Part shown: one piece after another, positions 1-6,933 of the stretch
Position numbering within the stretch: position 1 is the stretch's first letter
Layout of the letters: every line of letters starts with the position of its first letter
Assembly: GCA_043808585.1 (NCBI GenBank)
Contig: JAZDES010000011.1
Coordinates: 1-28,318 of the forward strand
Origin: CAYVMN01 sp043808585
GTDB lineage: Bacteria; Desulfobacterota; DSM-4660; Desulfatiglandales; Desulfatiglandaceae
Direction of reading: 5' to 3'
Length of the DNA stretch: 28,318 nucleotides
Notes under the pieces: generated by a model
What the model saw: only the letters and a program-made list of their open reading frames with translations
Databases searched by the model: none
What the model was told of the DNA's origin: nothing
Program-made: the position numbers and the translations under genes

Positions 1-227
1 CGTACCTTGGGATTAACTCTCATCCTTTTGAAATTGATTTCCAAACCGCAGCTCGGCGGGCATAACTTGGGAAAATATTGGTGCAACTGGGCCACCCGCC
101 CGCCCAAATAGTGGTTTTTTTCTAATAGCACTACATCATAGCCCGCCTCGGCTGCTTCAAGCGCGGCCGTGATTCCGCTAATCCCCCCGCCAACCACTAA
201 TATAGTCTGGTTTGTCGTTTCTGACAT
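1..227 (-). CDS. qmoA: QmoA, quinone-interacting membrane-bound oxidoreductase subunit A (5' part only)
   Basis: Only the first 75 codons are present; the gene runs off the left edge. QmoABC is the membrane complex thought to pass electrons between the quinone pool and APS reductase. The visible N-terminus starts with an FAD-binding glycine motif (VVGGGISG, about residues 11-18). An acidic residue follows at the end of the second strand (LLEKN), then LGGRVAQLHQYFPKLCPPSCG with the paired cysteines typical of HdrA/QmoA flavoproteins. The start ATG at 227 is preceded by GGAGGAG at good spacing. The gene follows aprA in the same direction across a 236-bp gap that contains a strong stem-loop. A weak promoter-like TTGACG lies at 302-307 (minus strand) without a convincing -10, so qmoA may have its own promoter or be read through from aprA. 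HdrA is the alternative, but the aprBA context favours QmoA. Confidence 0.88.
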   Translation of the reverse strand, partial: MSETTNQTILVVGGGISGITAALEAAEAGYDVVLLEKNHYLGGRVAQLHQYFPKLCPPSCGLEINFKRMRVNPKV

Positions 228-409
228 CGTCTCCTCCGGCTTTTTAGTCTTCTGGAAGGCCACTGCGTTTGGAACATCCTATTAATACAAAAAGCGTATC
301 TCGTCAACACACATTTTCGGACGCCGTTCATGGGTATCGCGAAAATGCACCTTGCCCAAATACGCTCTGGGATTATCCATTGCTTGATCAGGATTCAAAA
401 GAATGAAAT

Positions 410-442
410 GCTCCAGACATCTCTCGAATGGATGCCTGGAGC
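410..442 (-). terminator. Stem-loop between aprA and qmoA
   Basis: A 7-bp GC-rich arm (GCTCCAG) and its complement are separated by a further 4 paired bases, one mismatch and a 9-base loop. It starts 21 bases after the aprA stop. On the minus strand it is followed by a moderately T-rich stretch (ATTTCATTCTTTTG) rather than a clean T-run. It could be a weak terminator, a processing site or an mRNA 3'-end stabiliser that sets different aprA and qmoA levels. Confidence 0.5.
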
Positions 443-463
443 AAATTCAGTCAGGGTTGGCGG

Positions 464-2347
464 TTATACACCCGGCATGGTCCAGATGTCTTTCTTGAAG
501 AGGTCCCATTCCCCAGTGGCGGGATCCCATTTACAGTTGACGAAGCAGAGCCAGTTTTCATCATCCATTTTGGGTGTATCTGCCCTGAAGTAATAACCGG
601 GCCATCTGGTCTCTTCGCGGAAGAGAATGGTCCGGATATGGGCCTCGCCCTGCCACATCCTCTGGATGTTCTCCCAGCATCTTTCCAGAGAATAGATATC
701 CTCAGCACCTAACTTCTCTGAGTCTTCCTTCAGGTATACGAACAGCTCCATGGCCCTGTCGAGGAGCGACTTGCTGGTCTTGAAGGCCGCGGTCACACCA
801 CCTGCATACTCGTCCATGATCTTCTGGAGACGATCCATAAACTGGCGCCACAGCAGATAGTTGGGGTTTATTTCAGGCGCGGTGGTTAGGTTGCAGAATT
901 CCTTGTAACGATCCAGGGGAGCCAGGATCTTGGCCTTCATCTCTTCGACCTTGGCGGCGTCCACGCTGGGCGTTGCACCCTTTTCCACGATGTACTTGAT
1001 GGCCGACTTACCCACGATCCGACCTTCTGCATGAGAACCTGAGGAGAACTTATGGCTGGATGCGCCAGAGGCATCACCGGCCGCAAAGAGGGCGTCAACC
1101 GTTGTCATATTAGTATAGCCCCACTTGTAGGGGGTATCCAGGTCTTCGGGACCGCTCACCCAGGCACCCGATGCGCCGGAGTGCGAACCGATAAAATATG
1201 GCTCGCATGCAGCAATCTCAGAGTGTCTCTCTTCGGGTTTGACATTCAAGGCCGCCCAGAGATGAGCCTGGGAAATGGTCATATCCAGGAAGTCCTCCCA
1301 CGCCTCAGACTCAACTTCCTTCATCTTTTTCTTAAAGGCCTTGGGGTCATCCTTGTACTCTTCGACAATCTTTTGAATAGCCTCGTCAGTCTCCATGTAG
1401 AGCGGCCCAAGACCGGCATCCACATCCAGCATTCCTAAATAGTTTCTCAGATTTGCCGGAATCGGTTTGCCTAATCCGTAAGGGGCCCAATTGTTAAGTT
1501 CATCCTTCCTTACGGCCATGTATTCACCGCCTTCGGCGCTCACCGCCCTGGATTTGAAGAGCAGGAACCATGCACCCACCGGACCGTAGGCATCCTTAAA
1601 TCGGATCGGGATGAACCGGACTTCCTGACAGGTCATCTCAGCGCCGGCCTTGATGGTGAAATAGGCGCTGGAGCCGGTATTGAATGGAGGATACCAGGAA
1701 CGTCCAAAACCCTCACCCACAGACCTGGGGCGGAACACGTGAACCGCACCGCCCATGGTGGCGACGGTGGCCTTGGCCTTGAATACATAGAACTTTTCTT
1801 CACGGGTGCTAAAGCCCACTGCGCCCACACACTTGTTGCCATCCAGCAGCGGCTCCACGATGAAAACCCTCTCAAAGATCTCACCGCCGGCATCAGCGAT
1901 GGCGTTCTTGGCTGCCTCGGCGATGATAATCTTGTAAGACTCACCGTTGATCATGAGCTGCCAGCGACCCTCATGCACATACTTGCCCTCTTCGTCCGTC
2001 CAGATCTTGAGACCCCATTTCTCAAAGAGGTGCACTGTGGAGTCCACGTGACGGGCAATGTTATACACCAGGTCCTCCCTGGATACGCCCATAAGGTCTT
2101 GGCGAACATAACGGACATAATCCTCGCAGGTGTTTTCACCGTCCCTGACACCGACATACTGGTTGATTGCCGAAAGGCCCATAGCAACGGCACCACTCCT
2201 GTCTAGAGCGGCCTTGTCCACCAGGGTCACCTTGAGGCCGTTTTTCTTGGCCCAGTAAGCCGCCTCTGTGGCAACACCACACGCTGAAAATCCCCCACCG
2301 AGAATCAGGAGGTCGGTCTTCACTTCTACTGTCTCAAAATTTGCCAT
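464..2347 (-). CDS. aprA: AprA, adenylylsulfate (APS) reductase alpha subunit
   Basis: This is the FAD-containing catalytic subunit of dissimilatory APS reductase, which reduces APS to sulfite and AMP in the cytoplasm. The 627-residue product begins MANFETVEVKTDLLILGGGFSACG, a fumarate-reductase-type FAD-binding fold with the GGGFSACG loop near residues 17-24. Family-typical stretches follow: the FRPRSVGEGFGRSWYPP region, EVRFIPIRFKDAYGPVGAWFLLFKS, and the C-terminal helical domain ending near W-T-M-P-G-V. I chose the ATG at 2347 because AGGAGG lies about 10 bases upstream and homologues start with similar short leaders. The open frame continues 15 codons further up but then overlaps the end of aprB. 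The gene lies 22 bp downstream of aprB, so the two are surely cotranscribed. The family assignment is secure; the reaction direction (reductive) is inferred from the sulfate-reducer context. Confidence 0.97.
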   Translation of the reverse strand: MANFETVEVKTDLLILGGGFSACGVATEAAYWAKKNGLKVTLVDKAALDRSGAVAMGLSAINQYVGVRDGENTCEDYVRYVRQDLMGVSREDLVYNIARHVDSTVHLFEKWGLKIWTDEEGKYVHEGRWQLMINGESYKIIIAEAAKNAIADAGGEIFERVFIVEPLLDGNKCVGAVGFSTREEKFYVFKAKATVATMGGAVHVFRPRSVGEGFGRSWYPPFNTGSSAYFTIKAGAEMTCQEVRFIPIRFKDAYGPVGAWFLLFKSRAVSAEGGEYMAVRKDELNNWAPYGLGKPIPANLRNYLGMLDVDAGLGPLYMETDEAIQKIVEEYKDDPKAFKKKMKEVESEAWEDFLDMTISQAHLWAALNVKPEERHSEIAACEPYFIGSHSGASGAWVSGPEDLDTPYKWGYTNMTTVDALFAAGDASGASSHKFSSGSHAEGRIVGKSAIKYIVEKGATPSVDAAKVEEMKAKILAPLDRYKEFCNLTTAPEINPNYLLWRQFMDRLQKIMDEYAGGVTAAFKTSKSLLDRAMELFVYLKEDSEKLGAEDIYSLERCWENIQRMWQGEAHIRTILFREETRWPGYYFRADTPKMDDENWLCFVNCKWDPATGEWDLFKKDIWTMPGV

Positions 2348-2369
2348 ATCTATAATACCTCCTCTCTTC

Positions 2370-2804
2370 TTAAACTGTGGGAACTGCATCAAGCCCCAGG
2401 GATTCGGGTTCGGTTGCTAAGGCTTGGCTGTTCAGATCATCGTGAGTTGCATATCCGCCCAATGGATCCGCTGTACCTTCTTCAGTGGTCCTGATGGGGA
2501 ACTTAAACCGCTTGATACTGCCATCCCGGAACTTGACCGTCCACATGATATCCTCGGAACCACGCAGCGGCACACAACTTGCTCCCAAAGGAATGAAGTC
2601 TGCATAACCGCGGACATCCATGGCCTGCTGGGGGCAGATCTTTACACAACACTGGCACTCCCAACACATGGAGGGATCGCGGTTGTATGCCTTCATCTTT
2701 TCCATATCCAGCACTATCAGGTCGTTGGGGCAAATGTACATGCAAGCAGTCTTGTCCTGCCCTTTGCAACCATCGCATTTCTCTGTAATTACGAAACTTG
2801 GCAT
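2370..2804 (-). CDS. aprB: AprB, APS reductase beta (iron-sulfur) subunit
   Basis: This 144-residue electron-transfer subunit of APS reductase relays electrons to the FAD in AprA. Two ferredoxin-type cysteine groups are visible. The first is C10-x2-C-x7-C-x3-C (CDGCKGQDKTACMYIC). The second, CWECQCCVKICP near residue 47, ends in the usual C-P. Together they match the two [4Fe-4S] clusters of the family. The C-terminal tail (about residues 85-144) is the strand and extension that wraps around AprA in known structures. The ATG at 2804 has AGGAGG upstream. The gene is preceded on the minus strand by a 156-bp gap with the sat terminator, so aprBA probably has its own promoter there, although I could not pick a convincing one. 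Confidence 0.97.
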   Translation of the reverse strand: MPSFVITEKCDGCKGQDKTACMYICPNDLIVLDMEKMKAYNRDPSMCWECQCCVKICPQQAMDVRGYADFIPLGASCVPLRGSEDIMWTVKFRDGSIKRFKFPIRTTEEGTADPLGGYATHDDLNSQALATEPESLGLDAVPTV

Positions 2805-2923
2805 TATTACACCTCCTAAATTAACAAGTTAAAGTCTTCATCGGCTTCGGTGGATAAAAAATTGATTTTTTTTGCACCTCCTTTCTCAAAAAAAAGGTTC
2901 AACGATCATACACCATGGATTTC

Positions 2924-2955
2924 AAAAAAAGCCACTTCTCCGAAGAAGTGGCTTT
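2924..2955 (-). terminator. Rho-independent terminator downstream of sat
   Basis: A perfect 12-bp inverted repeat (AAAGCCACTTCT and its complement) has a TCGG loop. On the minus strand it runs into seven T residues. It begins 6 bases after the sat stop codon. It should end most sat transcripts before aprB. Confidence 0.9.
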
Positions 2956-2960
2956 CAAGC

Positions 2961-4178
2961 TTATTTCTTGGCATCGCCAGTGGCTGCACCATGGAGCTTT
3001 ATCTCCACCTTCTCCTCAAGCCCCTGGTAATAGGCCTGAAGGATTGCCGCGACCTCAGGACGGGAGAACCTGGGATCCAGTTCTCCACCCTCGGAGAGCG
3101 TCTTCCGAACCACAGTACCGGAGAGGAGGACCCTGTCTTCCTTCCCGTGGGGGCATGTCTTCATGGAGGCCATGCCGCCGCACTTGTTGCAATAGAAGGT
3201 CCAGTCGATATTCAGGTTCTGGCACTTGAGTCCACCCTCAGGGATCTGGTCAAAGATCTTCTGGGCATCGAAGGGACCGTAATAGTCGCCTACACCTGCA
3301 TGATCACGCCCGATAATCATGTGGCTGCACCCGTAGTTCTGGCGGAATACTGCATGTAAAAGTGCCTCTCTAGGACCTGCATAACGCATCTCCATCGGGT
3401 ACCCGCCCTGAACTACCGTCCCTTTCACGAAATAGTTGTCCACCAAGGCCTGAATAGCCTTTACCCTGGTATCGGCTGGAATATCACCTGCCTTCAATTT
3501 GCCCACAAGCTGGTGGATATACACGCCGTCCATCACCTCCACGGCGATCTTGGCCAAAAATTCGTGGGACCGGTGCATGGGATTCCTGAGCTGCAGCGCG
3601 GCAACACGCTTCCACCCAAGGTCTTCAAAGATCTTCCTGGATTCGGCCGGCCTGTGGTAAAGACCTTCGAAATGCTTCGGGTAATAGCTTTCGCTGATAA
3701 CCTTCACCGGCCCGGCCAGGTTATATTTGCCCTGGGCCATAACCTTTTCTACTCCCGGGTGTTCAGTATCGGTCGTCGTGAAGATTGCCTTACACTCGTA
3801 ATCCTTGTCGATGGTGTACTTTTCGGTAACTTTCATGGTGCCGATGGTCGTTCCGGTCTCCTCATCAACCAGGGCCAGTTCATCCCCCTTCTTCACGCCC
3901 TCATCATCGGTTGAAAGGGTAATTGGGATTGGCCAAAAGGTACCGTCTTTCATTAGGAAATCGTCGCAGACGCCTTGCCAGTCTGCCTTTGTCATGAAAC
4001 CTGTAAGGGGCGTAAAGGCCCCTATACCCATCATGATGAGATCAGAGGTCTCCCTGGATGTAATCCTGATCTGCTTTAGGCCTTTGGCCCTCTTCGTCTC
4101 CGCCTTCAGTTCCTCCCCCTCCAGCAAAAGCGGCATCAGCCTTTCTTCTTTTCCATGTGGTACAATAAGATCTGACAT
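2961..4178 (-). CDS. sat: Sulfate adenylyltransferase (ATP sulfurylase)
   Basis: This enzyme activates sulfate with ATP to give APS and pyrophosphate, the first step of dissimilatory sulfate reduction. The 405-residue protein has an N-terminal PUA-like domain and then the nucleotidyltransferase core. The HxxH-type signature RNPMHRSHE is at residues 198-206, and the second signature GRDHAGVGDYYGPFDAQ lies near residue 292. A cysteine group (CNKCGGMASMKTC, about residue 333) matches the metal-binding insert of bacterial and archaeal Sat. Length is typical for the homo-oligomeric type without an APS kinase domain. The ATG at 4178 has AAAGGAGG upstream. The gene has a near-consensus promoter at 4297-4326 and a terminator at 2924-2955, so it looks like an independent transcription unit beside aprBA and qmo. 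Confidence 0.97.
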   Translation of the reverse strand: MSDLIVPHGKEERLMPLLLEGEELKAETKRAKGLKQIRITSRETSDLIMMGIGAFTPLTGFMTKADWQGVCDDFLMKDGTFWPIPITLSTDDEGVKKGDELALVDEETGTTIGTMKVTEKYTIDKDYECKAIFTTTDTEHPGVEKVMAQGKYNLAGPVKVISESYYPKHFEGLYHRPAESRKIFEDLGWKRVAALQLRNPMHRSHEFLAKIAVEVMDGVYIHQLVGKLKAGDIPADTRVKAIQALVDNYFVKGTVVQGGYPMEMRYAGPREALLHAVFRQNYGCSHMIIGRDHAGVGDYYGPFDAQKIFDQIPEGGLKCQNLNIDWTFYCNKCGGMASMKTCPHGKEDRVLLSGTVVRKTLSEGGELDPRFSRPEVAAILQAYYQGLEEKVEIKLHGAATGDAKK

Positions 4179-4272
4179 ATGATATCCTCCTTTATTTATT
4201 CGAGCTGTTCTCCTATCATTCGGATTAACTGAACCGCGAAATCCCTCCCAGCAAGTCTAAGGGACTGATACC

Positions 4273-4290
4273 TTGTGCAATTTGTCACAA
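4273..4290 (-). promoter_or_regulatory. HcpR/CRP-like palindromic operator over the sat transcription start
   Basis: The sequence TTGTGC-AATTTG-TCACAA (plus strand) matches the CRP/FNR-family pattern TTGTGA-N6-TCACAA at 11 of 12 half-site positions. From memory, this pattern is the one proposed for HcpR, a redox/NO-responsive regulator predicted to control hcp and, in some sulfate reducers, sat and apsAB. The site lies 6 bp downstream of the sat -10 box, covering the expected start of transcription. That is a position typical of repression. The regulator gene is not in this window. Confidence 0.55.
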
Positions 4291-4296
4291 ATGGCA

Positions 4297-4326
4297 CTTA
4301 TATTCAATTTTAGAAAAGGGTGTCAA
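4297..4326 (-). promoter_or_regulatory. Sigma70-type promoter for sat
   Basis: On the minus strand a perfect -35 TTGACA (4321-4326) is followed after 18 bp by the -10 TATAAG (4297-4302, 5 of 6 to consensus). Transcription would begin near 4290, leaving a leader of about 110 bases before the sat ATG. Confidence 0.75.
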
Positions 4327-4396
4327 GAAAAAACTAACATAAATCTGAAGGATCGCACAAAAAGTTCTTTTCTCTTAACGGACGAGACCAGTGATC

Positions 4397-4561
4397 ATGA
4401 AAAGTCAAAGTTTTTGCAACCATTGTGCCAAGGCACTCTCTCGCTTCTGGCCTTCCTACTATATTGGATCTGTCTGGGAAGTCCCTTTTCTGGGCCTGCT
4501 TATGGCTCGTAAGAAGGCCTCCGAATTGTCAGATTTTTTTACTAATTGCAAAAAACACTGA
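4397..4561 (+). CDS. Candidate small cysteine- and aromatic-rich protein (54 aa)
   Basis: A short frame encodes 54 residues. It starts MKSQSFCNHCAKALSRFW, passes through a hydrophobic aromatic stretch (YYIGSVWEVPFLGLLMARKK) and ends in a polar tail with a third cysteine (FFTNCKKH). The CxxC pair at C7 and C10 could bind metal or be redox active. I do not recognise the family. Support comes from the compositional sense of the protein (CxxC, two Trp, basic patch after the hydrophobic stretch) and from ordinary codon use. It also fills an otherwise empty 565-bp gap. Against it, the ribosome binding site is weak (GGACGAG too far upstream) and I see no clear promoter. It is divergent from sat and upstream of the hydrolase gene. 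Confidence 0.5.
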   Translation: MKSQSFCNHCAKALSRFWPSYYIGSVWEVPFLGLLMARKKASELSDFFTNCKKH

Positions 4562-4641
4562 CATAAAGGCATCCCTAATGGCATCATAGAGGGCGCATTG
4601 GCGTTCGGGTGGTGCAAGGGCAGAAATTGATAATATATACA

Positions 4642-4671
4642 TTGACTCTTCAGGCTTATGCGCAATATAAG
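4642..4671 (+). promoter_or_regulatory. Sigma70-type promoter for the MBL-fold hydrolase gene
   Basis: TTGACT (4642-4647) and TATAAG (4666-4671) are separated by 18 bp, each one base from consensus. This is the same -10 and the same spacer as in the sat promoter. The GTG start lies about 65 bases past the predicted transcription start. Confidence 0.65.
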
Positions 4672-4743
4672 ATCTCGTTGCTATGGAACCTCTAACAGAG
4701 GATGGGATAGAAGGGGCGACCCATTGATAGTTGGAGATTTTGA

Positions 4744-5508
4744 GTGGAACTGATTATTCTAGGTTCTGGCACCGGGATACCGCTGAACTACAGGGCCTCC
4801 CCTTCTTTGGCCCTGAGAGTGGGTGCCGAGCTGATCCTCTTTGACATGGGTCCTGGCACGCTTCGTCAACTCGGTAGGGCCGGCTTAAGCCATGAACTGA
4901 TCAGCCGGATCTTCTTCACCCATTTTCACCCCGATCATACGCTGGATTTGGTCCACTTCCTTTTCGCCACAAGAAATCCCAATATCCTTGGTAGGAGGAG
5001 GCCTTTTTCTATTACTGGACCTGTTGGCCTTAGAGAATTCATCCACCACCTGAGAAGGGCTTACCCTGGCTGGATCTCCCTACCTTCGGAGATCATGGAG
5101 ATACAAGAACTTGATATTAATCAAACGGTTCCAAGGGATTATTCCAACTTAAGGATTCTTGTCCGGCCCACGAAACATACCCCCGAGAGCCTTGCCTACA
5201 GAGTTGAAAGCCGCAGAGGGAAAAGCCTGGTCTATTCAGGAGATACCGTCTGCTGCCAGGAAATCGTGGAGCTGGCAACTGGAACGGACCTCTTGATCCT
5301 GGAGTCATCCTTCCCTGATGGAGAGGAAGTGGAGGGCCACCTGACTCCTTCTCAGGCCGGGCATCTGGCCAGTATGGCCGGGGTGAATCGGTTGGTCTTG
5401 ACCCATTTCTACCCTGAGTGCCTCGGAACAGACATTGCCGCCCAATGTCGTAAGACGTACAAAGGGGAACTCATCCTGGCGAGGGACCTGCTGCACATCC
5501 GGATATAG
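4744..5508 (+). CDS. Metallo-beta-lactamase-fold hydrolase, RNase Z-like
   Basis: This 254-residue protein is a cytosolic zinc hydrolase of the RNase Z/ElaC-like branch of the MBL fold. It opens with the ILGSGTGIP strand-loop seen in RNase Z proteins. It carries the HxHxDH zinc motif (H60-F-H-P-D-H65), a later conserved His (TKHTPES), the aspartate in YSGDT, and a His near the end (LTHFYPE). The RNase Z exosite arm is not obvious. The protein is shorter than most true tRNA 3'-processing enzymes (about 300 residues), so it may act on another phosphodiester or ester. The start is GTG at 4744, in frame with the conserved first strand, with GGAG about 8 bases upstream. The molybdopterin-binding gene follows 64 bp later and may be cotranscribed. 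Confidence 0.85.
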   Translation: MELIILGSGTGIPLNYRASPSLALRVGAELILFDMGPGTLRQLGRAGLSHELISRIFFTHFHPDHTLDLVHFLFATRNPNILGRRRPFSITGPVGLREFIHHLRRAYPGWISLPSEIMEIQELDINQTVPRDYSNLRILVRPTKHTPESLAYRVESRRGKSLVYSGDTVCCQEIVELATGTDLLILESSFPDGEEVEGHLTPSQAGHLASMAGVNRLVLTHFYPECLGTDIAAQCRKTYKGELILARDLLHIRI

Positions 5509-5572
5509 ACTCTTATTTCCGGGCGCTGGGAATAGGCCCGTGAAAAATGCCTGAGACCAAGATGGAGGGCTT

Positions 5573-6619
5573 ATGCCGAACAAATACAAATCATCTGCAA
5601 CAACAATCCCCCTTGAGGGGGCCGTTGGAAAGGTCCTGGCCCATGACATAACAGAGATCAGACCTGGTCAGTTCAAGGGGACGGCATTTACCAAAGGCCA
5701 TATCATCAGAGAAGCAGACCTTCCGCACTTAAGGCGGCTAGGTAAAGAACACATCTTTGTCCTGCACATTGAACCCGGCGAAGTCCACGAGGACGACGCT
5801 GCCCTCAGGCTTGGCGAGGCACTGGCCGGCCCTGGAGTAATCTTCGACAGCCGTCCCTCGGAGGGAAAAATCGCCCTGAGGGCTGAACACAGGGGCCTAC
5901 TGAAGGTCGACATGGAGGCCCTAATAGAGCTAAACCTCATCGACGACATCTGCTGTTCTTCCCGCCACAGCAACACCCTGGTGGAAGAGGGGGAAATTAT
6001 AGCTGCAACAAGGGCGATCCCCCTGATTATTGATGAAAAACCACTTAAGCACGCCATCCGTATAGCTGAGGCTGAAGGGGGAATCTTTACTGTAAAACTG
6101 CTATCACAGCCCCAGACCGGGCTCATTGTCACAGGAAATGAGGTCTACACGGGTCTCATAGACGACAAATTTGCTCCGCTTATCAGAAAAAAACTCCAGT
6201 TTTTTGGTTGCAGGCTCAATTGGACCTCATTCATGCCTGATCACAGCCAAAAGATTGCAAACGAAATCAAATTGTTGCATCAAAAGGGGGCAGAACTTAT
6301 CATGGTGGCAGGGGGGATGAGCGTCGACCCCGATGACATCAGCCGCACGGCCATTTCAGAGGCCGGGGCAAAGGATGTTGTCTACGGAACGCCTGTCTTG
6401 CCGGGGGCCATGTTTTTGTATGGACGTCTGGGCGACATACCGATATTGGGTCTGCCGGCCTGCATTCTCTTTTATAAGGCCACAGTACTGGATCTCTTGC
6501 TGCCCCGGGTACTGGCAGGGGAGGCTATAACCAGGAGGGATCTAGCGGTTATGGCCCACGGCGGTCTGTGCCTTAACTGTGAGCAGTGTCGTTTCCCTGT
6601 ATGTCCTTTTGGGAAGTAA
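5573..6619 (+). CDS. Molybdopterin-binding-domain (MoeA/MogA/CinA-like) protein with C-terminal cysteine cluster
   Basis: The 348-residue protein contains a MoCF_biosynth-type domain in its second half: TGNEVYTG at about residues 187-194 and the GGMSVDPDD loop at 247-255, both typical of MogA/MoeA/CinA proteins that bind molybdopterin or its precursors. The first half (about 1-160) resembles the N-terminal part of MoeA-like proteins but is not a full MoeA. The C-terminus ends in CLNCEQCRFPVCPFGK (C333, C336, C339, C344), a C-x2-C-x2-C-x4-C cluster that could hold an Fe-S cluster or zinc. The ATG at 5573 has GGAGGG directly upstream. A role in molybdenum or tungsten cofactor handling for formate dehydrogenases or similar enzymes is inference. 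The stop codon abuts the MITE target duplication. Confidence 0.82.
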   Translation: MPNKYKSSATTIPLEGAVGKVLAHDITEIRPGQFKGTAFTKGHIIREADLPHLRRLGKEHIFVLHIEPGEVHEDDAALRLGEALAGPGVIFDSRPSEGKIALRAEHRGLLKVDMEALIELNLIDDICCSSRHSNTLVEEGEIIAATRAIPLIIDEKPLKHAIRIAEAEGGIFTVKLLSQPQTGLIVTGNEVYTGLIDDKFAPLIRKKLQFFGCRLNWTSFMPDHSQKIANEIKLLHQKGAELIMVAGGMSVDPDDISRTAISEAGAKDVVYGTPVLPGAMFLYGRLGDIPILGLPACILFYKATVLDLLLPRVLAGEAITRRDLAVMAHGGLCLNCEQCRFPVCPFGK

Positions 6620-6928
6620 AAGAAGTGTAACACTTTAGCGTTTTGAAAGAAAGGCAGGCGACCGCGAGGGTCTTTTTTCCAAAGGACGTAACCAAATTCT
6701 ACACAGCCTGTGGTACGCCCCCTTACCTTTAAATACAGGTTCTGCCAGGCAGGGGAGAGGGCTCTTCATAGGGACATCCTCTTATGGGGCTGTTCCGTGA
6801 CGAGTTTAAAGACCTCACTGCCGTTCTTTGAAATGATGCCGTCCTTTACGTCCTTTGGAAAAAAGACCCCCGCGGTCTGTCATGTTACTCCTCAGTGTTT
6901 TCAAAGCGCTAAAGTGTTACAAAGAAGT
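6619..6928. mobile_element. IS66-type MITE with 8-bp target duplication
   Basis: The element proper is 6627-6920 (294 bp), flanked by perfect direct repeats AAAGAAGT at 6619-6626 and 6921-6928. It begins GTAACACTTTAGCG and ends with the complement. The outer inverted arms are 22 bp (6627-6648 and 6899-6920, one mismatch). Inner inverted arms are 32 bp (6660-6691 and 6846-6877, one mismatch). There is no transposase; the centre (6692-6845) has no plausible gene. Terminal GTAA and 8-bp duplications are hallmarks of the IS66 family as I know it, so this is most likely a non-autonomous derivative. It sits between two convergent genes whose stop codons would have been about 12 bp apart before insertion. 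This explains the whole gap at 6620-6933. Confidence 0.85.
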
Positions 6929-6933
6929 GAGCA

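Noticed and set aside
1739..2206. Long plus-strand frame (155 codons) opposite aprA
   Set aside because: It lies wholly antisense to a well-conserved gene and its translation has no family features; it mirrors the codon bias of aprA.
2821..2832. Palindrome TTAACAAGTTAA just upstream of aprB
   Set aside because: Short, AT-rich and only 5-bp arms; not distinguishable from chance without conservation data.
3513..4182. Two plus-strand frames opposite sat (133 and 125 codons)
   Set aside because: They are antisense shadows of a conserved enzyme; no ribosome binding site or recognisable motif.
4273..4512. 79-codon plus-strand frame in the sat upstream gap
   Set aside because: It starts inside the sat promoter/operator and overlaps, in another frame, the better 54-residue candidate at 4397-4561.
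4459..4665. 68-codon minus-strand frame in the same gap
   Set aside because: No ribosome binding site and poor composition; it overlaps the plus-strand small protein candidate.
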